Source: Anagrus nilaparvatae (Eukaryota > Arthropoda > Insecta > Hymenoptera > Mymaridae). Taken from it: a stretch of DNA of 64,000 bases. Location of the stretch: NCBI GenBank assembly GCA_022575985.1, contig JAKSXM010000272.1, forward strand, positions 20,766,501 through 20,830,500. Reading direction: 5' to 3'. Shown piece by piece: positions 35,524 through 47,469 of this stretch (its first letter is position 1; each line of letters begins with the position of its first letter). The position numbers were made by a program, and so were the translations under genes. The notes under the pieces were generated by a model, which was not told the origin of the DNA, made no database searches, and was given only the letters and a program-made list of their open reading frames with translations.

Positions 35524-36612
35524 GTTTTAAATTTAAAAGTAATTGTTCAAAATAATTTTAATTAATTTGTTTTTTTTATGATTAAAAAAAATGCATTAAT
35601 TTTTAAATAAAAAGACACATTTAAGAAAGTCAAATCACTTGTACACTGGGTGAGTAACTTAAGTAATTAAAGTATGAAACAAAAATTTTTTTTCTTTTAA
35701 TTAAAAATTGAAAAAATAATTTTTATAAAAAATAACAATAAAATAAAAATTATAAGGAGCCTGGGTGGCTGCACAAGCGGCCCCGCACCTACTCCCGGCA
35801 CGCAATGCAATGTTCTTGGTACTGCGAGAAATCGTTTCCTTCCTCTTATAAAAATGTTTATATATATGTGTGTATACCGGCCCCAGCCTGTTAGAAAGAG
35901 TAAAATATAGAGATATTAAGACAGAAATATATAATTCAAGCTACTTTATTCAACAATAAAAATAATTTACACTAATATTTTTCTTTTTTTTTTAACAACA
36001 GTAATAATCATCATTTTTTTAATTCCAGTTATTAAATTTTTTTTATTTTTTTTGTAAACAGTTTTTGATATATTAAAAAAAAACTTGTATTTTACAATTT
36101 TTTACTTATATTTATTATTTATCTTTTTTTTCTGAGTTCGAATTCGTGCGAAAAATGCTAAAATGTAAATGAACTGAAAAAAGAAGCTTGATTTTGATTA
36201 TAATTTTTATAATTGCAGAAATTATAATTTCACTAATAAGGCATAATCGTATGTAAAATAAACAATCTCAGAAATTTTGGAAATAATAGTTCGCAGATAA
36301 TCGAGGAAATCAAATTTCAGCTGGAACTTTTTAACTTTTTATACACAAATGCAGGTTTTCCTATTTTCAATTATAGGTAAGTTTAAAAAGAAATTTTCAT
36401 TGAAACGAGGGATATTATGAAAGTCGTAAATAGAAATTTTCTGCAAAGAAAAAACTTTTTCAAAGATTTATATGATTAAAAACCAAATGAAAATGAATAA
36501 ATACGTATCAGAAAATTTTTCAAGGCTGAGATACAAGAATGCTGGGAGAAAATTTTTAAACAAAACAGTTTTTTGATTTTTGTTACTTTAATCCAATACT
36601 AGTATATTTACA
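35524..36612. other. Region upstream of ABHD copy B; GC-rich patch at 35755-35885
   Basis: This is the presumed promoter and 5'UTR side of ABHD copy B. A patch of about 130 bp around 35755-35885 (GGCTGCACAAGCGGCCCCGC) is much more GC-rich than its surroundings. It could be a promoter-proximal element or a SINE-like insertion; no A/B-box tRNA-like promoter or repeat partner is evident. The rest is AT-rich. Confidence 0.4.
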
Positions 36613-37030
36613 GCTAGTGCCCAGAAAAGTAAAGAATGGCTCATACATCGCACTTAATTGTAAACTGCAATGATAAACTGCGATTTGAAGCATTCTTTAT
36701 TTATGGACAAGAGCCGTATAAAATTTTTCTGGACAGTAGCCGAGAAATTTCTATTTGAAGCATTCTTTATTTATGGACAAGAGCCGTATAAAATTTTTCT
36801 GGACAGTAGCCGAGAAATTTCTCGCTACTGCCGCAGAAAAATTATATACGGCTCGTGCCCAGAAAAGTAAAGAATGGTCCAAATCACACATAAATTACCT
36901 TCCGAGGCGAAGCTGAGTATGGTAAACTGCGATTTGGGGCATTCTTTACTTTTCAGAACACGAACCGTAAATATACTCTTTCTGCGCCTGTGGCAAGAAA
37001 ACACGTCTTTGCCAGACGTGCAGCGTGCAG
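36613..37030. repeat. AAATCGC-type palindromic repeat with a tandemly duplicated unit
   Basis: It starts GTGCCCAGAAAAGTAAAGAA. A unit containing CATTCTTTATTTATGGACAA, AGAGCCGTATAAAATTTTTC and GGACAGTAGCCGAGAAATTT is directly duplicated (about 36690-36756 and 36757-36823). A second palindromic module with CTTCCGAGGCGAAGC follows. It is homologous to modules at 31283, 61758 and 2733. Non-coding. Confidence 0.65.
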
Positions 37031-37119
37031 AAGTAATTAAGTAATTTTTAATAAAAATCCAATTGCTCCCCTGAGTTTAAGAAATATTTTTTTTTTAACA
37101 AAATTTCAATATTTTTTCT

Positions 37120-37880
37120 TCCTAGCGGACCGAAAACACTTTTTTCGCCCCGCAACGAGATCGAAAAAACACGTTTTCACCCCACTGAGAAAGAAAAATT
37201 TCGTTTTGTCCATGGGAACAAAAAAAAAATACCCCAGATCGCAGTTTACCATTAATTAACTTACGATCTGGGCCATTCTTTTTGTTTGCTCCCTTGGTTA
37301 AAAATGTACTATTTCGAATTTTTGAAACGGAAAAAAGTAGAATAGCTAAAAAATAAATACCACTCAAGGAAAATAGTATATTAAGTATCAAGGGCGTAAA
37401 AGTTTCGGCACTAGCGTGAGCACTAGCACGAGTGCTGGGCGAAGCCGGGCACGAGTGATTTGTGTTCACGCTCGTGTCTAAAGTATTTCGCCCATGGTGC
37501 TTACACTATTTTTTGCCCCCCTAGGCGTAGAACGAGTTCAGAAAATTTTTTACGCACGAGTTTTACGCCCGGGAGGGCAAAAAATTTTTTTTTATTAATA
37601 CCTAATATATAATATAAGAAATTGTTCCAACTGTAATTTATTCTATCGCTAAATATTTTTACATATCTAGGGCAAAAAAAGCCTATTTTCTGCCCTAGGG
37701 AGACGGCTTTTTTGCCCATTACATGTAAAAATATTTTGCCGATTATATGTAAACTATATTTTAGAACACGGGATAAAATATGGGGTTCGACTTTTGCATG
37801 CTGTCTGCAAAAGTCGAACTCACTCGCTCGTTACGCTCGCTTGTGCATACAAAGCCCTTGTTTAATAATTAGCTATTACG
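37120..37880. repeat. Cluster of palindromic repeats, three adjoining modules
   Basis: Module 1 (37120-37330) is the uninterrupted version of the repeat at 5940-6490. Module 2 (37370-37590) contains GCACTAGCGTGAGCACTAGC and CGCCCGGGAGGGCAAAAA. Module 3 (37670-37880) matches half of the hairpin at 32330-32705, sharing TCTGCCCTAGGGAGACGGC and TATGGGGTTCGACTTTTGC. The 60-115-codon frames in it are by-products of repeats. Confidence 0.6.
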
Positions 37881-37937
37881 AGTATTTTTTAATCCCATAG
37901 AATCATCTACATTTTAAATTTAAAATTATCTTAACTC

Positions 37938-39580
37938 ATTAATGCCGACGCGGAGAGTTTTGGAAATAGTAAAAAAGCAATGACTTCGATTGGTATTGCC
38001 CGTTTTACTCCTTTTAGCCCAGTTTTTTGAGCACATACAAGAGCTATAAATGAAAACTAATCATGGGTTTTAATAAAAAATTTTTTAGCCATGTACCTGC
38101 TATGTACCAAGGGAAATTGTTATTTTTTACCATTTCCAAAACTCTCCGCGTCGGCGCACAGTGGGGCAAAACGGTCAAAAATCGCTCTTGGACTCAATTT
38201 TTGAGCTATTCTCTTAAAACCGGTTTTAAACTACTTCTAGAAGTATCTAATTTCATGTGTCACTGCGGCTTTTTTGATTTTTTTTACTAATTAGCTGTCA
38301 GCCAAAAGCGTTAACAAAATTTCAAAATTAGCGAAAATTTCAAAATTTTATATTTTGAATTTAAAGTGTTTTACACTTAATTTTTTTTACTGTTTACTCA
38401 ATCTATATATAAGGGATAATTGCGTTACATATATTTTAAATATATATTCTGGCATAAATAGACGTTGCAAGACGTAATAGCAAGACGTTGAAAATTGAAA
38501 ATTTGTATTCTTTGGTGTTAAATTTACTCTTTTTAGTAAATTGTCAATATAATAAAAGTGAAAAAACATAAATCCATCAATTAAAAAATAATTTTAATTT
38601 TTAACAAAAAAATTCCAAAATTGGTTATTTTTAAATATTGAAAAAACGTGACTCTGAGGCTGCCAACTCAAAAAAAACTATGCCGTGAGTAAAAATTTTT
38701 CTATTTCTAGCTTGTTTATCACTTTATATATGGTCTCAGATACCCGAAGAAACGTATCAGTAAGGTGCACGTTTAATTTTTTTTTTCAAAAAGATGATCA
38801 TCCTATTGATCATTGAGTAAACAAAAAGATATTTCATGAAATAAATGAAGTCCTTTGATAGAGTATAGGTGAAATATCGTTTTTTTATAAAAAAATTATA
38901 AGAAAAACATAACAAAGACCATACAAAAGCTAGTTTTAGATTTAAAATCAAATATTAGTTGGTATGATAAAATAAGCAAAAAGTAAAACACGATTTCTTT
39001 TACATAATCGTCAATTGCGAGTGTCGCACCGGAAAAGTTGCCATTTTTCAGATGGAATTTTGAAAAGTAGTCTTAAAAAAAGTTCCCCTGAGCGCGAAAA
39101 AAAGGAGTTTTTCCTCTATCCTGAGATATCTCAATTTTTAGACCGTCAAAAAAGCCAAAAATGACGTTTTTCGACGTTTTAAACATCAAAATGAGTTCAA
39201 AAATAAAAAAAAATTTTATTTTTGATGTATTTTTTCAAAACGAAAATTTTGATACCAACCATGCCCTAGTCGAATGATTCGGCCCGGAGATATTAATTTT
39301 TAGTGAAAAACACGTTTCAACCCCCCAGGGGTAACGCAGATGGGGGTGGGAGGGTGCCGACCCTCAGAATCTTATTTTTATCATAAATCATCAAATTGAG
39401 CCAAAACATGCGAAAAATATGCTGGGGCCGGAAACCATACCTTATTCCGCATTAGTCTTTATTGAAAATTAGAGACACGAACTTTCTTTTTGGCACGAAA
39501 AACAATTGTTTTTTTTGTATCATAAGATCTAGCCTTAATAAATTGATAAAAGTGAATTTTTTTGAAATCCTATATGTATA
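37938..39580. repeat. Repeat region with inverted CCGACGCGGAGAG blocks
   Basis: TGCCGACGCGGAGAGTTTTG at 37942 is repeated inverted at 38135-38155, about 190 bp apart, then followed by GCACAGTGGGGCAAAACGG. Further on (39025-39390) lies a mixed-composition stretch with GTCGCACCGGAAAAGTTGCC and runs of C and G. The whole may be one old DNA transposon but ends, target duplication and coding region are not identified. 38300-39000 is otherwise AT-rich. Confidence 0.4.
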
Positions 39581-40504
39581 TATGGGTGGTTTTCACTGGA
39601 ACTGAATATTTTTTTATTGTTTACGGCACAACACTAATTATATTTTTTTTTTTTTTTTTGTATTTTAATGTTTATCAAGGTCCAAAAATCTAAAATTTTC
39701 AGTGGTACTGCTAAAAATGTAAAAATAAATATTCTACGTGTTATTCTTATGGAATTTTTTTATTTTTGTAGACGGTGGCGACAATTTGAATGTATTATTG
39801 AAATAACTTTGTATTGAAGCCATCAAATTTTCTCAAACTCTGGGTATCTTATTTTTTCATCAAAACACATAACTGAACAAGATATATTAAGTAATATATG
39901 ACATACACTTGGAGAAAACGACATGGACGGTGGCGACATTTTTTTTTTGTAAAGCGTTTTAAAATTTTAATAGGTTTAGTTTTCATAGTTAAAGCTTTTA
40001 TATTTAAAATTTTAAGTTTTCCACGGTTAATATATGAGTAGTTCAGTAAAAAAAAAATACAACAGTGCTTTTAAGTGCATACATATAGAGTGCGCTTCTA
40101 TAAAAGATGGGAAGCTTAAAAATAGCTAAAACCGGGGGACAGACTTATATGCGACGATACGCTAAGAGGGTTGCATGAAAATTTGTTTCGTTGAAAAAAA
40201 TGAGTTTTTGGGACCTAAATACGTCATATACATCCTACAGAAAAATTTAAGTTCAAATTTTAAGCCGTTTGTTAATACTCAAAGTTTACAATTAAGCAAA
40301 AGGACAGCAGACGGTGGCGACAATTTGAACACATATGCTCCAGAAAATTTTTTTATTAAGTTACCAATATATGCACAGTAGGTTGTGACTTAAAAAATAT
40401 TATTTATGAACTTTTTAAAAGAAAAAAAAGTGTAAAAGAGCTTTAGTTTCGGATATAAATGGAGGGGACACTATTGTATACCGTTCCTGTGAAAAATACC
40501 CATA
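39581..40504. mobile_element. TIR element with ATGGGTG..TTTTCAC ends, copy 2
   Basis: The ends TATGGGTGGTTTTCACTGGA (39581) and GTTCCTGTGAAAAATACCCA (40482-40501) form inverted repeats within (TA)n. The body matches copy 1 (19401-20144) in reverse orientation (GGGAAGCTTAAAAATAGC, GGGACCTAAATACGTCAT). A short motif GACGGTGGCGACA occurs four times (39770, 39935, 40310 and a partial). Non-coding. Confidence 0.75.
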
Positions 40505-40696
40505 TATATATAGTTATTCTATTAATATGAGTGGTACCCATTTTTTTCGTTATTTTTATAATTTAATGTATAAATAAAGCTTGTACCTAAAACTTGGTCA
40601 TTTCTTGTTGCTGAGTTGCTCTACTCTACAGGATAACCCAATTTCAAAGGAACCACAATCTAACCCAAGAAAATCCTATTTTACAGCGAAGAACTT

Positions 40697-40893
40697 TTTG
40701 CGCCAGAGAAGCCGTTTATGGCATAATGGTGTTTAAGTTGGTAACATTGCTTACAATGCTTTTCTTATGGGAGCAAGTGATGCCAACCCATTTATACCAT
40801 TGTTCATCTCACTTGCTCCCTCAAGAGAAACATATAAAAAATGTTACCAACTTAAACACCATTATGCCATAAACGGCTTCTCTGTTTTGCGCA
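40697..40893. repeat. Inverted repeat, arms about 85 bp
   Basis: GCGCCAGAGAAGCCGTTTATGG, the following GTGTTTAAGTTGGTAAC and GGGAGCAAGTGA pair with their complements on the right (TCACTTGCTCCC, GTTACCAACTTAAACACC, CATAAACGGCTTCTCTG). The loop is about 25 bp. An open frame of 110 codons starts in the loop and is not credible as a gene. Confidence 0.8.
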
Positions 40894-41564
40894 CATTACT
40901 AGCGCCCGCAATAAATAATGCAAATCACACGCATGACAAAATCCGCGCAACCAATCAGAACACGAATAAAATAGATGAAAAATTATTTCACATAAGTATT
41001 TTAGAGATAAATTATTTTAAAAAATTTTTATTTACTTTATTTCCAAAAATAGACCAAAACCAGGAACACGAAAATGGTTACCGAAAGTCGAAAATATAGG
41101 GCATAGGTAAGTAGAAATTTCTTAAGATTTAATTTTACTAACACTTTCGGAAAAAAAATAATTTGATTTTATAAATTAGTAACATAGAATTATATCATTA
41201 TTTATACACAACTACACGTGGAAAAGATCATATTCTTATAGTACTTTTAAATCCTGCAATAAGCGTGCGCATTAGCATATAATATTTTATTATTCAATTT
41301 TCACATTCTTCCACGGCTTTGAAACAAAAAAAAAGGTACAAAAAAACACGCTTATTCAAAAGTTAAGAATGTAATTATCGATCGCTTTCTAGGCATAGTT
41401 TTTATATTTAGGAGAGGGGATTGAACGTATAATTATTAACAGCGGTGCTATGGGGTTGACGTTTTATTGTCAGAATTTAAAAGTCCTATAGAAATTTGAT
41501 CTTATTACACGTGTACCTGTATAAATAATGATAAATTCTTTATCACTAATTTATAAAAAACATA

Positions 41565-41862
41565 CTTAGACGTGGGAAAGAATATTTACCCATCATCTAG
41601 CATATAAATATAAATATTTTTAGGATGGCGGCTAACGCCGCCAACCTAAAAACATTTATATTTATACGCTCGAGAATGAGTAATATTCTTTCCCATGTCT
41701 AAGTATCTTCTATTCACGACTCTTTGGCCCAAATTGGGCCCAGTCAGTCATTGAATCCTAGTGGGAAATTTATATTACGTTACTAGAAAAATGTATAGAC
41801 TTTTTCCACTAGAATTTGAACACTGGACCCAGTTGGCATGGATTACCTCATATAAGTGAAAA
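41565..41862. mobile_element. Hairpin MITE (41565-41708) plus adjoining TIR fragment (41712-41862)
   Basis: The first has arms of about 65 bp (ATACTTAGACGTGGGAAAGA paired with CTTTCCCATGTCTAAGTAT) around GGCGGCTAACGCCGCC. The second starts TTTGGCCCAAATTGGGCCCA and ends GGACCCAGTTGGCATGG then CCTCATATA, the same end as the foldback at 25975-27240. Both are non-coding and just upstream of the SELENOM homologue. Confidence 0.65.
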
Positions 41863-42136
41863 TTTTTAGTTTATACTTGTGAATGACGGCACTACGATCG
41901 TTATAATTATATGCATAATTTTTGGGGAAGTGGGCAGGGTAAATAAGTCTCCATGGTAAATCAGCTGAACCGGCATCCTGAAATTAATTGACGTTTTTCG
42001 GCACTTTATTTATTTATTTATTTTGTATATGTTATTCATATACTCATCAGTTAAAATCAAAAAATTATTTTGTTAAGACCAAGAAAATTAAACAACAAAC
42101 AATATTTATTGATTGTTACTATAAATAAATTAAAAA

Positions 42137-42757
42137 ATGGAGTTTGCTAAAAATTTTTATTTAGTACTTTTACTTTTAACATTATTTTCTTTTTGCTTAT
42201 CATCAATCGGAGTTGAATATTCCCGTGGAGTTGTAGAAGTGAGTATTTATTGTATAGAAATAATTACATAAATAAAAAAGAAATAAAAAAAATGATAATC
42301 ATAGCATTTTGAATATATATTTAATAAAGTTTAATTTATTTTTAAAATATTAAAATATTAATTATTTGTAGAGTTGCAGTGGATGTTCATTAAATAGATT
42401 ACCAGATGTCAAAAAATTTATATTCGAAGACCTTGAGAAATAGTATCCTTTTAATTTAGCAAACATAATAATGTGCAACTAAAAATATTTTTTCTTTCAT
42501 TCTAACAATCAGTGAAAATGTTGAATTCAAGCACATTCAAGGAGCACCACCATCGTTAGTTCTTTACGATAACAATGATGAAGTAAAACATTAATTAAAT
42601 TCTATTCAGCAATAAAAATATAATTGTTACAATCGACTTTTATTTTTAGGAAGTAGAAAGACACATGTTGGAAGCTTTAGATAGAAAGGATTGCAATGAT
42701 TTATTGAAAGTTAAAGGATTTAAAGAGAAGAAGCCAATCAATGATAAGGAACTTTGA
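42137..42757 (+). CDS. SELENOM: Selenoprotein M homologue, Cys form (4 exons)
   Basis: Small thioredoxin-fold redox protein of the ER lumen by family membership. Exons 42137-42238, 42372-42442, 42513-42582 and 42650-42757 give 116 aa with consistent phases. Residues ~8-23 (LVLLLLTLFSFCLSSI) are a signal peptide. The active site in exon 2 reads SCSGCSLNRLPDVKKF: CxxC at Cys36 and Cys39, where vertebrate SELENOM has CGGU with selenocysteine. The codons are TGC and TGT, so no recoding is needed. The protein ends NDKEL, resembling the KDEL ER-retrieval signal. Exon 2 runs to an in-frame TAG unless spliced at TA/GTATCC; splicing restores Tyr and the conserved downstream HIQGAPPSLVLYD. Divergent from ABHD copy B and convergent with the RING gene. 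Confidence 0.85.
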
Positions 42758-44463
42758 AAAATTTATAGTAAAGAAAATATTTAGATTTCCCATGATTTAC
42801 TATTTAATATAAATAATTTTTATTTTGCACAAAAAATATTGTCACATTTTTATGCACATAAACTTGAAAACAAAAATAAATAGTAGCCTATTAAATACGT
42901 TACTTAAAAAAGAGCTAAAATCTGTGATAATAAAATTTCAATTCCAGTTAGATAAAATTTGTAATTCAATTCATTTCTATAGTAAGCATTTCTTTTGTTT
43001 CCTTAGTAATTTTTATTGCATTGTGCAATTTTAATAAATTACTTGGAATAAAGTAGGTAAAGAAGAATTGACAAAGTTTAAGTAATAAATTTTTATTTTT
43101 TATTGTGTATATTACATTTTATTTTTAAAATTAAAATATTTTACACTAGGAAAAACAAATAAAATGTAATTGTGTAGTTATATTATAAATCAAATAAAAA
43201 AAATAAAATTAAAAAAAAGAAAAGTAAAAAGTTTTTTAATTCATCCTTAAAAAATTATCACAAAAAATAACATTTTTAAATTAGTAAATTTTTAAAGTAC
43301 TTACTATTTATATAATTTATTACATTTAAAATGGTGTTTAAACTACATGTAATATTAAAAAGTGATTTAAAATTTTATATTTTTTAAATTTAACAAATTT
43401 TTATAAATGGCAGCTGTTGTTATTTTTGAAACAGTCTTTTGTATTTTTTTTAATTTTTACATAAAAAGTATTTATTATTTAATAATCAAATTGTTTTTTA
43501 TTAATTTTAAAATAAGTATAAGTATAATAAAATTATAAGATTTTTTTATTTGCATGTAATTATTTTATAAAGTATAACAGCATTATTGTTAATTAGTTTT
43601 TATAAATATTAAAATTTACCAGGTATATCGTTTGAAAAAAAATTTTTTTTTAAACTATATTTATATTTTGTATACTTATATTTTATATTCTAATAAATAA
43701 ACTTAATTTTTCAACATAACAAATTATTAATAAAAAGAAAATTATTTTGTAAAAAATTATAATACAGGCCATATTTTTGAAATTCTTATTTAAAAAACAA
43801 TTAATAAAGGATTATTAATTGAATTTTATATTGTGACAATAAAAATTAAATATCTTTTTTTACAAAAGGATTTATAAACGAGAATATAAAATAATATAAT
43901 AAAAGTATGCTATATATATTTACAATATTATTTTTTTCTGTTTCGTTAAAAGCTTTTTTTTCAAAATCCATTTCTATTATTTGGTATTTAAATATATTAT
44001 TTTGAATTGAAAAACTTTATTAAAATAATAATAACACAAATAAAATTCTATTAAAACTATAATAAAAATATTTTATATTTACATGTGTGACTATTTAACA
44101 AAATTAGTTTTTGAACAAAGTAAATTCGTTAATCGCAGGTCAAGATGTAAAACATTTGATTTTTGGCTTTGCTTGTATACTATGCAATTTTAAAATTTAC
44201 AGTTTACAGACGTTGAGCCTGAAATTTAATAATCTAAGTATTGACTTATAAAAGTAAAGCATCAATTTCATATCAAAATAAAATAATATTCAAAAACTAA
44301 CTTAATTTTCAAGTTTACACGCAAGTTTTTTCAGTATAAAAGTGATGAAAATAATTTTATACATCTTTCACTTGTTTTAAAGTTTATTAAATTTTTTAGA
44401 TTCATAAAATAAAATATAATTTTTTTTCTTAATCAATTCCCAAAATATTTTTAATAAAGACTA
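42758..44463. other. Convergent intergenic region between SELENOM and the RING gene
   Basis: It should hold both 3'UTRs. The sequence is extremely AT-rich and shows multiple AATAAA and TTTATT signals on both strands, so neither poly(A) site can be fixed. No repeats or RNA genes recognised. Confidence 0.5.
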
Positions 44464-45583
44464 TTATGCAATAAGTAACCAAATTACAAAAGCTACCGCC
44501 AACCACAAGAACAATTTTGATAGGAATGTATCATCTTCAAACTGAGGTGTTGCTCTAACTACTGAAAAATTATGTATTTAATTACATATATAATAGTAAA
44601 TTTTGAATTTTAATAAAATTTAAATGTAAGTTGAACAGAGCAAAATTTTTTTTTTTTCTTTAACAATTTTAGGGGTTAAATTTTTATTTTAAATAGAATT
44701 CAGATCGGTTTTACTTTTTCCTTATCATAATATATACTAACATAAAATGCAATGATTTCGATCTTTGATGCTATAAAAATCAACAAACCCAAACAAATTA
44801 ATTTTTTACAAACAAAAATTTTGAAAGATTTAAACTACTAACACCTTAAATTGGATAGTAAAAAAGAAAATACAAAAAAATTTTTGCTTCAGTAAAATAC
44901 TAAGAAATTTTTTTTTAAATTATTGTTAAAAATGTTAAAAAATAATAAATCACATAAAAATTTAACTAACTTGGACTTGGTCTGGAGTCAGCAATATTAA
45001 ATGTGGAAGTGAAAAAACCAAATGGAAAGGCTCCAATACCAAAAGACATGTGGAATCCTCCATCTCCAAATCCAAAACCAGGGAAACCAGCTGCAGCTTC
45101 ATACTCTGATCGTTGGCCAGCAGGACGTGGAGGGACTTGATTTCTAAAAATTATAGGAAAATATAAAAATAATAAGTAGAAAATTATTGATTCACAATAA
45201 ATTGTAAATTGTAACCTTGGATCCTCATGCTTAGCTGCTCCACGACCATAGAGTGGTATAACTTTTTCTTTGCTTATGGCAGCTTTACAAACTGGACAAA
45301 CTTGTCTAGTGGGTCGAGTTTCTAACCATTGATGAAGGCAAGGCCAACTAATTAAGAAATAATTTATTTTTAATATATTTTGAACAATAAAATAATATTA
45401 TATCAATAAGACTCACCAAAATAAATGTCCACACATACTGATAACGGCATCTTTAGCAGTGTCAAGGCATATATTACATTCAAAAGTACTGTCAGTTTCT
45501 TTTTCTTTTCTTTCTTCAGATTTAGCATCAGAATTTTGATCGGATGAAGTCGATGGACCTGGTTGTTCTTCTAATTGAACCAT
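44464..45583 (-). CDS. RNF185: RNF185/RNF5-type membrane RING E3 ubiquitin ligase (4 exons)
   Basis: E3 ligase of the ER and mitochondrial membrane in known relatives, acting in ER-associated degradation. Exons in transcript order: 45417-45583, 45216-45347, 44971-45143 and 44464-44561, giving 189 aa (human RNF185 is about the same size). C3HC4 RING at residues 36-76: CNIC, then CGHLFCWPC, then CPVC. An acidic, Ser-rich N-terminus precedes it. A Gly/Phe-rich middle ([20 protein letters not shown]) follows, then [10 protein letters not shown], which is typical of RNF185 rather than RNF5. A C-terminal anchor ([16 protein letters not shown], residues ~173-189) completes it. Splice phases agree throughout. 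It is divergent to the Tudor/MYND genes with 1.9 kb between start codons. Confidence 0.9.
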
Positions 45584-47469
45584 ATTTATTTACTGTAAGA
45601 TAAATAAAATTATTTCTTTAAAATATGTTAGCGCATTAAATGACCTTTTCATTTTATAAACTTTTCCGATAACAATTTTTATACGTATATATACAGTAAC
45701 TCCAATTGTTAATGGATTACAACTTTATAAACATTTTTACTTGTAATTTTTTATCTACAAATATATAATCACGTGATGTATATATATATTTATATATATA
45801 ATACATATGCATAAGCTAGTTGAATATTATTAATTAGATAATTTAAATTTTTTGATCCTAAACTATAGATGTTATAAGGAAAAATACTTTAATAAATGAA
45901 TAATCGTTTGATTTATTTTAATAAGTTTAAAAAAACATGTTATTTATAATTACCAACAATTACCTGATATTTTCTTAAGTGTCTAAATAGAACGTGATAA
46001 GCTAAGAAAATAAACTGAATTATAACGATTGGAAAAAAAAAAATTACGTATAAATTTTTATTTTTTAGTAAACTAAAATTCCCTCTCCTATATGTTATAT
46101 TATACTTTTTGATAAATATTTGCGATGCTTTTGGTGATGCAAATCTGTAAATTTTTTATCAATGCACTTTTAAGTAAATGCAGTTTTTTTCTTGTTTAAA
46201 AAATGGCAAACAATTATTTACACTTTTTTGATATCAAAATTTATAAATATTTAATTTACACTCAAATATAAAATACTTTAATTTAATCGGTATCATAAAA
46301 TGAAAACACGTACCTACTTTAATTCAAAACTTTATTTTATTCTTTATAATATAAAAACGTATGTTTCGTTATAATAACACGTAAATGTTTTGACGATTGA
46401 CGTGAATATTATGATAGTACTAAATAATTTATAAATAACTATATGTATACCTTCAAGGATTATAAAAAAAAAATATATATATATAAATACACTTTTATAA
46501 TTTGGCTGTATACACACTATTTTATATTGATTTCATTATTTTATTATGACATGCAGAATATTAACATTTTTTTATAATTTTTTTTTTTACAATATTGAGT
46601 CATTACACAATGCGCTAAACTAAACGAAAATTAGTAAGTCATTGCTCATATAAGGTGGGGGTAATTTTTTATCCTTTTCTTTTATTATTATTTCTCATTT
46701 CACGGAAATACTCAGTTGTGTGAAGACCGGCTTTTCATGTAAGTTCAATATAACTTATATTTTATAAGTTAACCTATAATTTTAATTTAATTTAATTTAA
46801 ATAAAATAAATTATCGGCAAAAATTTTTTTCTTTTTTCTAAAATACCTACAAAATTTAATTAATGTTTAACGACAGATACAGGAAGTTTCTTGTATATCT
46901 ATGTGTTTAACAGAAAATGAATTAGTTTCGATTCCTTTGTAACTTGCCTATGAAAATTTGGGTATTAATTGATACCTTTTGGAAATTTTTAATTTGATTA
47001 GATTTTGAATATAAATTATTTATATAAAAAATTATTTTTTATTAGATCTAATTGCTGAAGTATTATATTATAACAAAAATAAGTATTCTTTTTCTAAGAA
47101 TTCAATGTCATTATTATTTTATTTCTAAGAAACATATATTTCAATAAAAAAGATTTTTAATATACTGTTAACAAAAGAATATTTTAGGTTAGACATAAAG
47201 ATATTTCTTTTATACATAAATTATTTATTGATATTTCTTTTATATATAAAAGAATGTATACATAAAAGAAATATCAAAAAAAATTCCTAACTATTTTTAA
47301 GTTTATAGCTTATTTGCATTAATAGGTATATTAATGTGTAAAATATTAAACGAGCGCTATAATAAACTACTACTACTACTAGTTTATTTATTTATTTATA
47401 TTAAATGTTGTTTACAGATGCTGTTTAATATCTTTAATTCCAAAATAATAAAATAAATTCTTCAAAAAA
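45584..47469. other. Divergent intergenic region (RING gene / Tudor gene)
   Basis: The 1.9 kb between two divergent start codons presumably holds both promoters. It is AT-rich with an (TA)n tract near 45780 and short direct repeats of ATATTTCTTTTATA (47200-47275). No TATA box or known site can be assigned with confidence. Confidence 0.45.

Noticed and set aside
37122..37469. 115-codon minus-strand open frame
   Set aside because: Covers palindromic repeat modules also present, out of frame, at 5940-6490.
40767..41099. 110-codon open frame
   Set aside because: Starts in the loop of an inverted repeat and runs into AT-rich DNA; no similarity to a family recognised.
42420..42442. In-frame TAG after the CSGC exon of the SELENOM homologue, as a sign of a pseudogene
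   Set aside because: A GT donor overlaps the TAG; splicing to 42513 restores Tyr and the conserved downstream sequence.
42825..43034. 69-codon open frame after SELENOM
   Set aside because: Lies in the probable 3'UTR in AT-rich sequence; composition-driven.
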